Source of the DNA: Bullera alba
Lineage: Eukaryota; Basidiomycota; Tremellomycetes; Tremellales; Bulleraceae
Length of the DNA stretch: 64,000 nucleotides
Assembly: GCA_001600095.1 (NCBI GenBank)
Contig: BCIX01000001.1
Location: 3,931,198-3,995,197 of the forward strand
Reading direction: 5' to 3'
Positions 45,048-57,196 of this stretch are shown here, piece after piece (position 1 is the first letter of the stretch; each line of letters opens with the position of its first letter). The notes beneath the pieces were generated by a model. It saw only the letters and a program-made list of their open reading frames with translations, was not told the DNA's origin and ran no database searches. The position numbers and the translations under genes were made by a program.

Positions 45048-45831
45048 TTAGAAGCCACCCTTGGCCTTGGTTGGGCTGGTCCCGAGGACACCAGCACCTG
45101 GTGGGGATTGAGCGATGCCGTAGGAGGTTCGGGCGATGTGCGCAAGGTCGATCCCTGATACAATGTCAGCTACCAATCTAATATTCCATGAAGCAAGATA
45201 ACACTCACCGCCTTTGCCAAGAGCGCCCTCTCGGTAAACTCGGGCTCGCTCCCTCTCTTCGTCACTGACGTTGCTCATTCGCCTCTGCGGAGCACCCGGG
45301 TGTCCCCGATGGTTCTTGCCTTGGCCGTCGGCCGAGTCGAGGCTGGACATGGAGTCGGACGGAGAGGTCGAGATGACGTCCTTGAGATCCTTGGTGTCGG
45401 CGAGGCCATCGAGCTCTTGATCACCGTTGTCGTCTCGTTTGGCCTTGTTGTTTCGGAGCGGGGAGACATTGTCAGACTCCATGTCGAAGATGTCTTCGCC
45501 CTCGAGCTGGGCATCGGCATCGGCGGCGAGCTCCATCTCACCCTCTTGCTTGAAGGAACCCCAGTTGTGGGCGCCGGCGCCGTTCTTTCGCTGGACCTCG
45601 GAAGGCTGATTCATACCAGAGCGGGATTTGCGATCCTTAAGCAGGGCCGCAGGGTATTGGTTCCTCTGCGAGCGAGGGCGAAAGGGTGCGCAGCACGGTG
45701 GAAGAGTGATGGAATAGTCAGAGTTGGTTACAGCAAGGTAACAATACAGTGGGGAAAGGAGAGATGGTATGATCAGCCATACACTTCAAACCGCCGACGC
45801 CCGATACGATGCTTACCTCTGTCCTGGTCAT
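45048..45831 (-). CDS. Stf2/HABP4-like stress-associated protein (192 residues)
   Basis: Exons 45831..45817 (15 nt), 45665..45209 and 45154..45048. The product begins MTRTERNQYPAALLKDRKSR and contains KNGAGAHNWGSFKQEGE; an MTRT start plus a Lys-Gly-Gly-Asn-Trp-Gly-type motif is shared by Saccharomyces Stf2 (desiccation-stress protein) and HABP4/Stm1-related RNA-binding proteins. A second ordered-looking segment spans the last junction: DEERERARVYREGALGKGGI, DLAHIARTSYGIAQSPPGAG. The rest is acidic and disordered. A TATA-like sequence with an adjacent AGGGG (STRE) about 165 nt upstream fits stress induction. Family placement is moderately firm; the molecular role is not. Confidence 0.65.
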
Positions 45832-47208
45832 GATGTGTGATGTTCAAGTGGATACAAATTGATGGTGATATGGTGAGGGTGTGTGTAAAGGTAAGTGGTG
45901 CGAAGACTTGGTCTCGGAGTGCAGTAGTGGTGATTATGGCGTGATGGAAGTGGATGGAAGGAAGATGACATGTGTTGCTGCGCTATCTCTCCCTTCTTAT
46001 ACCCCCTCTCTCACATACCGCTCACTCTAGCCGGCTCCCCAAGATAGCGCGGTCACAAGACCTCGAGTCGGACCTAGCAAGGTGGAGGTCAGAGGCATTT
46101 CCCCACGCCACATTCACTAACCCCGGACAGGAACGGTGCGGGGCACCTATTTGATCCCGCTGCTGCCCTTACCGGTACGCCGACGGCCGACCAGCTCTGG
46201 GATCTCTGGGATCTGGCTCGCGAGTGATTTGCTTTGATGGCCCTCAATGACTCAAGCTGGCTGCCCAGCTAGCGTAAGTGTCGCTTCTACATTTATCAGG
46301 TAGTCGAATACTGGTATGTGTAACCTCTGAGATGTTACACTCTGCTGTGCCGTACCGCTTCTGGGGAGCAGCAAAAGAAATACACGCAACGCGTGGTCAT
46401 GATCGGACAGGCGGAGTTTCTCCAACGATGGACGCGAATGCGGGTTGAACGCGTCGAACGTTGAGAGAGACATCACTGCTTTGGCGCTGACCATGTCGAC
46501 GAGTCTGGCAACACGAACTGAGCTCAGCCGCATCGTAGTTTTTCGCTCTGCATGTTCCGATCTAGGATGGAAGAATACCTTGCGAGATATGGGAATTAAT
46601 TCTTGCCAGATAGGGGAATGATTTTTTCCCCATATGCGACATGCTCGATTACTGGAAAAAAATGGACATGTGCACAGCGAAGGCATTTCAGGTACCTTTC
46701 CTACGACATGGGCTCATAGGCGAACGATGTTTGCCTGAAGCACCGTGTAGGCACACCGAAAGATGCTGTTCTGCCCCCAGAAAGAAAAATAAAAAAGGAA
46801 GAAAAAGGTATCCGCTATATGGCGGTTGGCAGATCCGTCAGGATCCGTCCATTGCAGGATCGTGGGTTCCGACCGTTCATTACTTCACAGCGGAGGTCTT
46901 TGAGGCGCCTTGGGATTCAGTAACAAGTTAGGCAAAGGGTGTTTGTGAGGACCGAGAAGTAGGCACCTCCAAAACGGCTGTTGCGAGATGATGCAGGATC
47001 CTGCACTTCACTCGGTCATATAACCCATCCGCGAATCTGCCATATCGCCCATGAGCATTTTCGCATATCCGACCTGTGCAGACCGACCTTGCTGCTTCAG
47101 GTTCCGGACAGTCAAAGATCACTATAATGGATCAGTGAGGCGACTGATGCACATGCAATAGACAGCTGCTGGGCTTGTCCTGCATATCTGTGCGCAAGTA
47201 CAACATGT
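45832..47208. promoter_or_regulatory. Upstream region of the Stf2-like gene, 1.4 kb, with stress-type elements and palindromes
   Basis: On the minus strand, AGAGGGGGTATAAG at about 45995-46010 combines an AGGGG (STRE) word with a TATA-like element. Further upstream are a perfect 10-bp palindrome GAATTAATTC (46593-46602) and an inverted pair GGGGAA / TTCCCC separated by 7-8 nt (46613-46631). An A-rich stretch lies at 46785-46808. No gene supported. Confidence 0.45.
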
Positions 47209-50200
47209 CTATGATCGTCTGAACCATCTGGTGAAACCGCCTCTCTGTGCTTGACCCGCCCTTCCCTCTTCTTCCCTGATGTTGTGCTGGCGAACAATTT
47301 CTAAAAACGCCGTCTCGGTTGATGCCCTAATCGCATGACGATTAATACCTGATTCAGAAAGCGAACACCTTAGCACGACTCACTCATGTATCGTCAACTC
47401 TCCAAGATCAAGGTCCCGCTGCGCTTGAGCTACAGCGCGAAGAAGATCACTGATCTCCGCCTCCTTGACTCCGGGAACTGATATCCTAGTGACAGTGTCG
47501 TAACTCCGATGTGCGCCATGAAATCCGTTTGCTTGCAAGTACGGCAACAACTGCGTGACGGCCGATGCTGATAGGTGAATCTCGTATGTCGCGAATCGGC
47601 TTTTCAAGCTTTGCGGCGTGCCCACAGCTGCAGAATAAGGTCAATCAGAGCGGATGCTTGCTTCAGTATACCACTCACCCAGCATCCGACTTGCGATAAT
47701 GCCAACCCTTGTAGCGAGAGCGTCGACCTCTTCCATGCTGTGTGTCGTCATCACGACTGCTCGATCCTTGGTCAGAGCAGCGAGCTAAAGAGGGTATAGT
47801 TAGCAATGTGTACTTGTACAGGCTCTACGCGTACGACTCACAGTCGTCCAAGCCTCTCGTTTCGAGAATGGATCTACTCCACTGGAAAACTCGTCGATCA
47901 GAACGACAGGTCTATCACCAATCAAGGCGATGGCCAAGGACAGCTTCCTCTGGTTCCCGCCAGACAAGCTCGTGGCAAGCTGATCTGCCTTTGGCAAAAG
48001 ACCAGCATGCGACAGGAGAGTATGTATGTCTTCCTTGAGTGGCTTCGCGGGGACACCTTTGAGTCGACCGTAGAGCCATAGGTGCTGTCGGACTAGGAGC
48101 CAGGCAATATGATGAGCCTTTAACCCGACCTGCTGATGACGATCCTCACCAGTGAGATTTGCGTCGATAGCATTGACCTGCGGACACACGCCGAGATTGG
48201 AACGTCTAGAACAAGTCAGCTCTCAGTCACCCATAACTTGGATCTACTCACGCAGCGTTCCGGGCTTTCACGATGGAGTGCCCAGATACATTGACATCTC
48301 CGCCTGAAGGTACTTCCTGTGAACGGATCAGCAACGTAGTAGTGCCTTGCTAGGTGGTACTCACCACACCACGAATACAGGCTAGCGTTGTTGTCTTGCC
48401 AGCACCGTTGGGTCCGATCCTGCGAAATTCAGCATTAACATCACAACACAGGCGAAACAGGCTAGCTCACAGAGCAAAAGTGGTCCCGCTACCGACAGCG
48501 AAGCTAGCTCCGTTCACCGCGAAGGACTTCGCGCCGTTGTACCGTTTGCTGAGGTCTCGAACCTCGAGTTCTTGGCCAGTTCCCCTTGCGACCCTCTCAC
48601 GTTCTTCCGCAACATCGACACCGCCTTCGTCCGTCGAGTGGGCGTCTTTGACTTTACGCCGAGAGCGCAGGATAGGCGGTACAGGCGACCCTGAATCGAC
48701 GTATATCAAAACGCCGTAGGCGAACAATGCCTGCAGGACAAGATAGAGTATTGGACCGCCGAATTGGGTGATATGGTTGTAAGGATTTGGCGATCGATTA
48801 CCAAGACCATCGCAGAGCAGGCCAAATAGATTGACAGACACAAGACCCGCTCGTACTGGGAAGACATGAGTTGCGAGTCCCTTCTCCGCTTTGCCGACTT
48901 ACCGATGTTTGGAACAGGGTTGATGAGAGATATCGTAAAATGCGCAATTGTCATGTGATCCTGAGCATTGGCTGATCGGTCATAGGTCAAGATCAGAAGG
49001 TACGATGCCCTACGCCGGAGCGTCAGTTTGACATATCAATCTCGCGGGGCCATGGGCCTGACTTACAGATAGAGCAAGAAGAGAATCACATTTGTCCCGG
49101 CCACAAGAGCCCACGCGGCCAAGGATGAGTTGAGGAACAGCGCTGCGAGGAAAGCGTAGAGTGTTGACGCGATCCCGTAAAGAAAGAAGCAGATGAACAG
49201 ATACCCCGGGGCGTTGAATTGGTCCGCTACGACGAAGAAGATGATGGTGATGATGGTCGACACAAAGAGAATTTGTGGCATCTCGAACATGAGATGACCA
49301 AACCAAAGCGAGACGGGAGCTGCGCCGTTACTATGAGGTCAGAGGGTTAATTTGGCATTCTGCGGGCTCAGTGTGCTTGACTGACCTGTACTGATTGGAT
49401 CTCACGTTCGAGGCTCGCTCCAGTGTTGGGTACACGACGGCAAAGGCGGGCCATACAGCTACGCCCAGACCACTGTAGCTGGGTCAGCTATCTTCCCGCG
49501 TCGTGCTTTTGACTTACAAGAATGCAATCCATTTCATGGCGATGGCCGTACTGAGAAAGCTCGGGGTAGGAAGCCATTCATACTCGAGGTTGATTCTGAA
49601 GGCATCGGCAAGTTGCAAAGGAGGGTTGATCGTGTCGAGGATCATGTTATTCAAGAGGTTGAGGGCTGAAAGACCTCTGTTCCTCAGTGCACTGCCTTCC
49701 CATGCGAACAGGGATGGCGTTGTCGACGGCGAAGAGCTCAGGGAGATTCCACCATACGACAAGTTTCTCAGCTGTTGCGAGATGGTGTCCACGAAAGTTT
49801 GGTTGTTGGCGGTGAACGTGGCAATGTTGTCGGGGAATTGGAAAGCGGTGAACAATGCCTCGGGTGCGAGGACCACAGGGCTGTCGATGTAAGGGAACGG
49901 ACTTCTAGCATAGGTGAGAGGTTGAACGGTACGCTGTCTCGTAATGAGGTCGCAGGTCTGATTACGCCCAGCTAGGAAGAACAACGGTATGCAAGTAGCA
50001 CAAATCGCCACCAGGATCGATATCAGGGGCAATAACCAGGATCGGCGAAGTACGATAAGTCGCTTCCGGAAAATGGTGAATGCGTCCACGGGGATTGCCA
50101 GGAAAGGCGATGGTTTCCGCCCGGCGTGTAGGACGAATGTCTCGGAAAGTGCAGACGAGGCCTCGGCGTCCTTCTCGTTGTAAGATATCGGTACCGCGGC

Positions 50201-53200
50201 CACTGTCCTTTGGCTGGCGGACGTCATATCGTCGGTCTTTGTTTCTGGCTGAGGTTCGATCACTGTTTGCGTAGGCGTCGACTGACTTGATGGCGTATCG
50301 GTGTTCAAGTCGAGGAACACGTCTTCAAGAGTCGAACTGTTGATCTGGAACATGATGTCTGCATCCTCGTTTTGCAAGCGTATCTGGTGTTGCAGTCTAT
50401 CGACCAGCCCCTGCAGTTTGCCGATGTCGTTGATACCCGGTCCCATTCCAATGTATGTCTTGCGTTCCGATTCGGTGACGATCAATCCGGTAACCTCCTC
50501 TTGTATGGTCTTGGCAGCCCGGCGTCGAGCGTGAGATTTGCCCTCTATAGCAATGGTAAAACCTCTGCCGAGATCGTGCTTCATGGACACTGGACTCTGC
50601 AGGGCCAATAGCTTTCCGGGGGCCTTGAGGATAGCGACTTGATCTCCCAGATAGTCTGCCTCGTCGAGGACTGGGATGTGTAGGTCAGCCATGACCCCAA
50701 TCACACAATCGAGCACATACAATGAGTTGTGAGGACGATTGTGGTTCGTCCACGGTTTGCGGTGATCAACTTCCAGATCGCCCTCCTACTCAGGGGATCC
50801 AGACCAGAGCTGATCTCGTCCAGGAGGAGCAGATTCGAGCCTCCGGCCAGAGCACATGCGAGCTGAAGTTTCCGCTTTTGACCGCCAGACAGGTTTTTCG
50901 AGAGGAAAGCCGTTTTAGGTGCCAAGTCGCAACGAGCCAGGAGATCCAAGTCGGGTTCAGTCTGCAAGTGATCCGGAGTGTTCTTTATCGCCCGCCAAAG
51001 CTCGACGTGCTGAGATATGCTGGTCAGCTGAAGGAGACGGATCGAAGACGTTGTACTGACCTGTTTACACGTCAACTCGTCCCAGAGTACATCTTTCTGT
51101 GTTGCAATACCGACATGGAGATCCGGCGCATAACGGATCTGCCCACTGGTCATCGAGAGCAAACGGGCTATGGCTGAGAGCGTGGTTGATTTTGCCGCAC
51201 CGTTTCTTCCCAAAAGGCAGAAGATTTCGCCCTGCCATTTCGATGAGCTCATGAGCAGGGACAATGACAATCGACTTTACCTTTGGAATATCAAATGACA
51301 ATTCCTCTATCGCAACGACTGGTTTGCCTCTTCCAAAAACGCCAAAGCGCTTCGTGGAATACTCCTTTCGGCAATGCTCTAGCTGCACAGCGATGTGATC
51401 CGGCATCTGCTTGTTGTCTGCTGTACCCTTCCGCAAGATGGACCTGCGGAACCATCCAACGGTACCTGGAGGACGAACGCCATATAGCTTTTGCTCCATC
51501 CATGTCGCCAACAGAGGGAAGAGGAAGATGTCAATCTGAGATCCTCGAACATCAGCTAGGTAGCAGGTCGATATATAGATCGACCTACGATTGCCACGAT
51601 GAGCAGAGCAAGGATCGGCGCGTCACCTCTCGGGCTTCTTTTTAGAATATTTGGTGAGCTGGGCACATTCTCCCAAGCCGAGAGGGCTTTGGAAATGAAG
51701 GTGTAGAAAGTGGGCGGAAAGATCAAGGTGAGCAGGATCTGAGTTCCAGAATTGCTAGGCGCCAGTAGTCCGACTATCGCCAGGATGATCGCGAAGAATG
51801 TGGCTAAACAGATTCTCTCGTTAGCAAGCGCTTTGCTTGCTGTTGGCATCGCACTAACATGTAATGGCCGCGAGGGTAGGAGAGCTTGCGAAGGGGACCG
51901 CGACCATGTGCGTCCAGCTGGCAAGACTTAGACCCGTGACTACGTAGAGGACGATCATAAGTCCGGCGTTCGTGCGTTCGTAAATGAATTGTTGGAAGAT
52001 GACGGCGACGACCACCCAAGCAATAAAGTATGCCGAGCTTATGCTCAGATGCCACGAGCTTAAAGGACATCAGCCCTAGACAAGCCAAAGTGAGAAACTT
52101 GCCGACTCACATCACCCGTGCTGACTTTCGACACCCCATCGCGTCCAGGTGGGCCGTCAGGGATGAAGCCCTCTCCGAGGTCATGCTACCCGGCAGCTAT
52201 TGCGACGTCAGCACACAGGCCGTGTAGCAATTTGGGGAGACTCGCCTGATACACCACACCAAGGAATACAAGGAAATGTGCTAGGACAATGATAGATCGG
52301 ATACCCCGTAAGTAGGCTGCGATGGGTCAGTCAGCCGACTCCCCCATCTGATTTCGCTAACTCACACAGCCGATTGTTCTCGTCTCTTTCCTCTTGGGTC
52401 TCGTTTGTATACTCCCAATTCAATGGCTCGGGCGGAAGGGTCCCAGTGGTCAATTGAATGAAGTTCTGATGACACTGTCAATGATACACCTCACCCGCTC
52501 GGCCATCGCACTTACGCTCTCGACAGCCCACTGCAGAGGCAGGAACCTGGTCTGCACATCATCGCTGGCGTGATTATCCACATCCACTTGAGCAAGACCT
52601 AAGTCACCCCGGATAGTATAGTTCTGTGAGGCATCAGTTACTTCCCTTTGCAAGCGATGAATACCACCTACGATCTGACTCGTCGCAGGATCCACGCCGG
52701 CTATGACCAGTCCGGCATAGCATTCACTAAGCCAATTGTAGTTCTGAGGACATTCTCTCTCGAGCGAGGCGACATCCGCAGTCTCGATCACGGTACCTGC
52801 TCTCCCGGCTGTGATCTGGCCGACCAGATCGCGGACAAATCCAATATTGGCAGGTGTAGCGGTCGCAGCACCGGGATAGGCCCATACGAATTTGAGTCTC
52901 CCATAGTCCGTGGGTATCGATTGTATAGGTGCGATGTAGCCGTCACCCAGCTAATCGATTGTCAGTTCTCCAATCCGCCGATCTGCCTGGTAATCCCCTA
53001 CTTGTGCGTGGGTCGTGAAGAATTGCTACAGGAGCCTCAAGTCAGCGATGGTATTTCGACAGCCACAGACGACTTGCCTGTGCTTGCGCGAAGAACGCCG
53101 CGTAGGCTATAGGTAGTAACAGGCATCGGAGCAGGTTGACCCATCTGTGACGCCATAAGATGATCCTGCCGATCTACTCAACTTTCTGACAACTCGGTGA

Positions 53201-53262
53201 TCGCTCTGAACTCACCAATTCTTCCTGCACAGGGCGCAGAATTGCGCAAAGAATGTGCCCAT
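47209..53262 (-). CDS. ABCA-type full ABC transporter
   Basis: Two-half lipid or sterol exporter of the ABCA layout: TM helix, large extracytosolic loop, TM block, NBD, repeated twice. It starts MGTFFAQFCALCRKNWIILW at 53262. The first loop includes DYGRLKFVWAYPGAAT and a Cys-containing ERECPQNYNWLSECYAGL. NBD1 has Walker A LLGRNGAAKSTTL, with Ala where Gly precedes Lys, signature NLSGGQKRKLQLACALAGG and Walker B LLLLDEISSGLDPLSRRAIW. NBD2 has a normal IGPNGAGKTTTLACIRG, SLSGGNQRKLSLAIALIGD and VVLIDEFSSGVDPFSKREAW. The C-terminus (RQHNIREEEGRAGQAQRGGF) lies on a last exon traced to 47209. About 20 introns, one of them GC-AG. Roughly 1,500-1,600 residues. Confidence 0.9.
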
Positions 53263-53351
53263 ACTTTACACAGATCGATTCGAGCTCATCACGGCAAGTC
53301 GAGCTCTACTAGCACTCCACGATCTCTGACTTCAGATACACTGACGATGCG
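53263..53351. promoter_or_regulatory. 89-nt shared two-way promoter, ABCA transporter / CDK11-like kinase
   Basis: The two start codons are head to head with only 89 nt between them (140 nt if the kinase starts at the next in-frame Met, 53403). Transcription start sites or leaders must therefore be very short or overlap. An out-of-frame ATG at 53346 overlaps the kinase start and opens a short uORF. Confidence 0.55.
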
Positions 53352-55365
53352 ATGCAAAGAAAGTCGCCTTTGTCTGATGCCAAGCGGAGGCCGAGGCCCG
53401 ACATGACAGGCAACAACAGATCGAACTTTGGCTTCCGACGGAACTCGATCGCAAGTCAAGGTGGAGGTTTCCTCTTCCTCTACGGCTCAACCCTGCTCAA
53501 CCAAAACTCACTGCTCTCAACACATCAACAAAGCATCAACAACAGCATAACACGACATCATAGCTCAAGTATGAACGCCTGGCGGGAGGAGATAGGGCCC
53601 GAGGCTACAATAGGGTCCCCGGTCAATGACAGCAAACGAAGATCCGAATGGGTAGAAGAGGACACAGAAGAGGCTCTGTCGGCGAAGTTGACGGCAATCA
53701 AGAAACGCCTGGTCCGACCCAAAAAGCTTCGTCGACCCGACGACGGCATGTCCGACCTAGCGACACCAGGTGCGGGACCATCACAGCCCAGAACCCGGTC
53801 GAGATCGCCCTCGCCTCTCTTAACATCTTCCAAAGCGGAAGTCGACTCAAAACCTGCAGCTCCCGCACGTCCTGTTTCGCCGCCCCCTCCGAAGCGCCTA
53901 CCGCGGTCTCGCTTGATACCACTTCGGTCTTATCACCCGCCTTTGGTGTCATGTAGATCGGTCTACAACTATACACGTCTCAATCATATCGAGGAAGGTA
54001 CCTATGGAGTCGTCTTCCGAGCCCGGTGCAACGATACTGGAGGGATCTATGCGCTCAAAAAGCTAAAGCTGGAGGAAGAGAAGGCAGGATTTCCCATTAC
54101 TAGTCTGAGAGAGGTGATGGCTTTGATGGTAGCGGGAAGCCATGAGAACGTGGTCGGCTTGCGGGAGATTGTGGTCGGCGATACTCTCAATCAGTGCGTC
54201 TCAGATGTTCGACTCTAGCATCAGATTAGGGGCGTCCAGCTGACCTGTTGCCTAAGAATCTTCATCGTGATGCCTTTCATCGAACATGACATGAAGACTT
54301 TGTTAGCAGATATGCCGCATGCTTTCCTGCAATCAGAGGTCAAGACAATTATGTCGCAGCTGTTTTCCGCCGTGGCACACTGTCACGCCAACTGGATTGT
54401 GAGTTGTAGAGGGGTCGTGGTCGGCAACAGCTGACGGAAATTAGCTGCACCGAGACTTGAAGACGTCTAATCTCCTCATGAACAATCGTGGCCAAATCAA
54501 GGTGGCGGATTTTGGGCTTGCCCGGAAGTTTGGGGATCCACTAGGCGAGATGACCCAGCTGGTCGTCACCTTGTGGTATCGGTAGGTCAACAGAGCCGAC
54601 CATAAGTGCGCGACTGATCATAGCAATAGATCCCCAGAGCTACTGCTCGGCGCTACGGAGTACACGACGGCAGTTGACATGTGGTCCTGCGGCTGCATTT
54701 TCGCCGAATTGATGCAGAAAGAAGCACTGTTTCCGGGACGGGGAGAAATAGACCAAATCAACAAGGTGAGACAAACATCGAATTCGTCCTGCGACATTGT
54801 AATGCTCACCTCACGTACAGATCTTCAATTTACTGGGACAGCCTAATGATGAAATTTGGCCAGGGTACTCCTCACTGCCATTAGTGAAGAACCTCAACCC
54901 GATAGGTCTACCGTGAGTTTCATTCCAACCTGGTGGAAGACTGTCGAGCTGACAAGAATTCAGCTTTTCTACTCTGCGGCAGAAATTCAAGTATCTGTCA
55001 TCCGAAGGCCTCAACCTATTATCCTCGCTACTTTGCTACGATCCTGAGAGGCGGATCAGCGGGGACGATGCTGGGAAACACCCATACTTCTCGTACGTCC
55101 TCATCACTACCTTGCAGACTTCTCTTGTACTCTGGTGTCTGGCGTTGACTCCCGGTTTTAGCGAAAATCCGCTACCCAAACATCCCGACCTATTCGCTTC
55201 CTTCCCAAGTCAAGCGGCTGGCGAGCGGTGAGTGAAGCTTTCAAGCCAGCATATGACGGAAACTGAACCTGTAATAGTCGTCACAGAGCGCTACCCAGTC
55301 CTTCGGCACCTATCAGGATGGAGCATGGTGAAGGAGATCTAGCAGATCTGGATTCTTTCGTTTAA
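53352..55365 (+). CDS. CDK11 (PITSLRE-type) cyclin-dependent kinase
   Basis: Ser/Thr kinase of the CDK11 family, linked to transcription, splicing and mitosis with cyclin L. A disordered basic N-terminus (about 200 residues) is followed by the kinase domain: glycine loop [32 protein letters not shown] (the literal PITSLRE helix), [69 protein letters not shown] and [17 protein letters not shown]. Five or more introns keep frame across the domain. The stop codon at 55363-55365 follows an acidic tail ([12 protein letters not shown]). All catalytic residues (VAIK-type Lys, HRD, DFG) are present. Confidence 0.94.
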
Positions 55366-55907
55366 TTCACATCTGCATCGTGAATTCTTCAGGTAGCGCC
55401 CTTGACGGTCGGTTTTAGGCTGACTGAGCACTCACTGACCATCAAACTGATCTCCAGACTGCTTAATATTGCAAGCGGGCCCAAGTCCCACGCATTAGTC
55501 CCGAATACCAGTCTAGCAGCTGTTGGTGTTGGTGCCCATCCATCGGATGCCTTCGAGATGGTGCTACGATCGGAGGCCGTCTCGTTCCGAGTGCAGAGGT
55601 TTCCGCAGCTCCGCTTGGTGCCCACCACGGACGAGAATTCATGCACCTCAGTGTCACCTACACGCCACTTTTCTATTCTAGCAAACCTTTGTTCCCATAG
55701 AACATTTCGCTCCTTTCACAACGGTGGCATCTTGGAAGCTCACCACCTGACTGACGATCTCTCATGCTGAGCCAAAGAAGGCAGAGCGCGCTAGGGTGCT
55801 GCCGATGTATTTCAGCATCGACACCGAACGAATTTAGTCTTCGACACCCACAAACTGCGAGTATCTGGATACCTCACAATTGACTGCTTCGTTTCACATT
55901 CACCGAC
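55366..55907. other. Intergenic, about 540 nt
   Basis: Between CDK11 and the first of three tandem intronless genes, all on the plus strand. A 122-codon ORF (55402-55770, +) begins at TTG and has no ATG near its start or any domain; treated as chance. It probably holds the promoter of the gene at 55908. Confidence 0.3.
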
Positions 55908-56726
55908 ATGTCCTTGATCAGACCCGCCAGCGAGCTCTCTAGGTTTATTTTCAGACCCGGACCGCTCGCCTCATTTTTCAGCCCCTCTTCCGCGGCCAGC
56001 ATGGGTGTCGGATGGCTGACTCCAACGGGCTCCCTGTTCGAACCAATCAGTGCCATCAACTCACTCTTTGCAAAGCCTTTCGAATTCCCTTCCTTCCCAA
56101 ACATGGCCCTCGCCGTCTCTGGCAAGGGCGGAGACGGGTCACTCGTGTCCGGAATCACCCATCAGTCGTCTCGAATGAGCTCCCATCGCTACGCAGACGG
56201 CGTCAGCCAAGTTCACACGTACACAGATGGTAAATTGAAATACAACGAGACCGCTCCAGAGGGCTTCACCGCTTCTCCTTCCGAGATCGAAATGTCCGCC
56301 GTCAACAAAGACAGGACGTGTGAATACTCTGCCAAACCTGGACTCCTGACCTGGGGGAAAGAGACAAAGCCTACCACTCTATGGAGCATCAAGTCCCTCA
56401 AGCCGGTGTCTGCCGCTGAGCACGACGCCGTCATGTCAGACTTTAAGCAGATCAAAAGCGCCTGGAATACTGCCAGCCAGTTTGGCAGTGACGAGAAAAC
56501 CAGATTTGACTCTCTCATCAAGAGCGGTCAGCTGAAGGAGGCCGGAGAAATGCTCGACGTCAAGGCAAACAGTGTTTTCACTGCCGACGGACAGAAGTTC
56601 TCCGACCAAGGGTGGAACATGTGTCTCACTCGGACAGTGGAGGACCCCAAAGGCCACGAGAGTCGAGCGACGACTAAGCTGGGTCGAAGCCGAGGCAGCA
56701 GTGCTCCGAGCAGTGCTGACACGTGA
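55908..56726 (+). CDS. Tandem intronless gene A, unrecognised family (272 residues)
   Basis: Single exon from an ATG after 'caccgac'. It is the first of three consecutive same-strand, intronless genes of 251-272 residues. The N-terminus (FIFRPGPLASFFSPSSAASM) has hydrophobic patches but no clear signal peptide. Shared pattern with its neighbours: GKGGDGSLVSG, then VHTYTDGKLKYNETAPEGFT, later SAWNTASQFGSDEK and DQGWNMCLTRTVEDPKGHES. No enzymatic motif is visible. Lack of introns contrasts with nearly every recognisable gene around it. It could be a lineage-specific family; function not proposed. Confidence 0.7.
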   Translation: MSLIRPASELSRFIFRPGPLASFFSPSSAASMGVGWLTPTGSLFEPISAINSLFAKPFEFPSFPNMALAVSGKGGDGSLVSGITHQSSRMSSHRYADGVSQVHTYTDGKLKYNETAPEGFTASPSEIEMSAVNKDRTCEYSAKPGLLTWGKETKPTTLWSIKSLKPVSAAEHDAVMSDFKQIKSAWNTASQFGSDEKTRFDSLIKSGQLKEAGEMLDVKANSVFTADGQKFSDQGWNMCLTRTVEDPKGHESRATTKLGRSRGSSAPSSADT

Positions 56727-57196
56727 TAACTCCCTGTGGCTTGCTAGGCATTATCAGAGTGTTGGATCACTTCGAGTGCTCTGGCGTGGGCTATCCGCAT
56801 GGGGTGTCCCTTGGTGATTAGTCGAGTGAGGATACGAGCGTATGCATAGATGTGGATGTTGAGCCTATCGTGTTCAGAGCTATAGACCAACGCTGGTGTT
56901 GTTATGAGTGATCAGTCGAAGGCATAACGCCAGAGGCAGAGCGAGAGCTTGTTTTCAAACATGTATGGGTCCACAAAGGATGATCTCCATTCACCATGAA
57001 CCCCTACTCTGCGTGGGAGTCATGAATTCGCCTGTGAGTCGTTTTGCCTCATATATCGAGAGCGAGCTGATGCCTTCCTAGCATTCAACACCTTCTTTCG
57101 CACGTCAAGCCTATAAGAAATCGATAACTCGGAGCAAATCACGGCCTACAACGCCTGCCAGACGATACACCAAGCACTAAGCAGGTTTACAACAAC
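56727..57196. other. Intergenic, about 470 nt, between tandem genes A and B
   Basis: Contains CCTATAAGAAA near 57109, a TATA-like element about 85 nt before the start of gene B. I saw no long match with the spacer between genes B and C. Confidence 0.35.

Noticed and set aside
55402..55770. 122-codon plus-strand ORF between CDK11 and tandem gene A
   Set aside because: Begins with TTG, lacks an ATG near its start and has no domain or similarity to the tandem genes.
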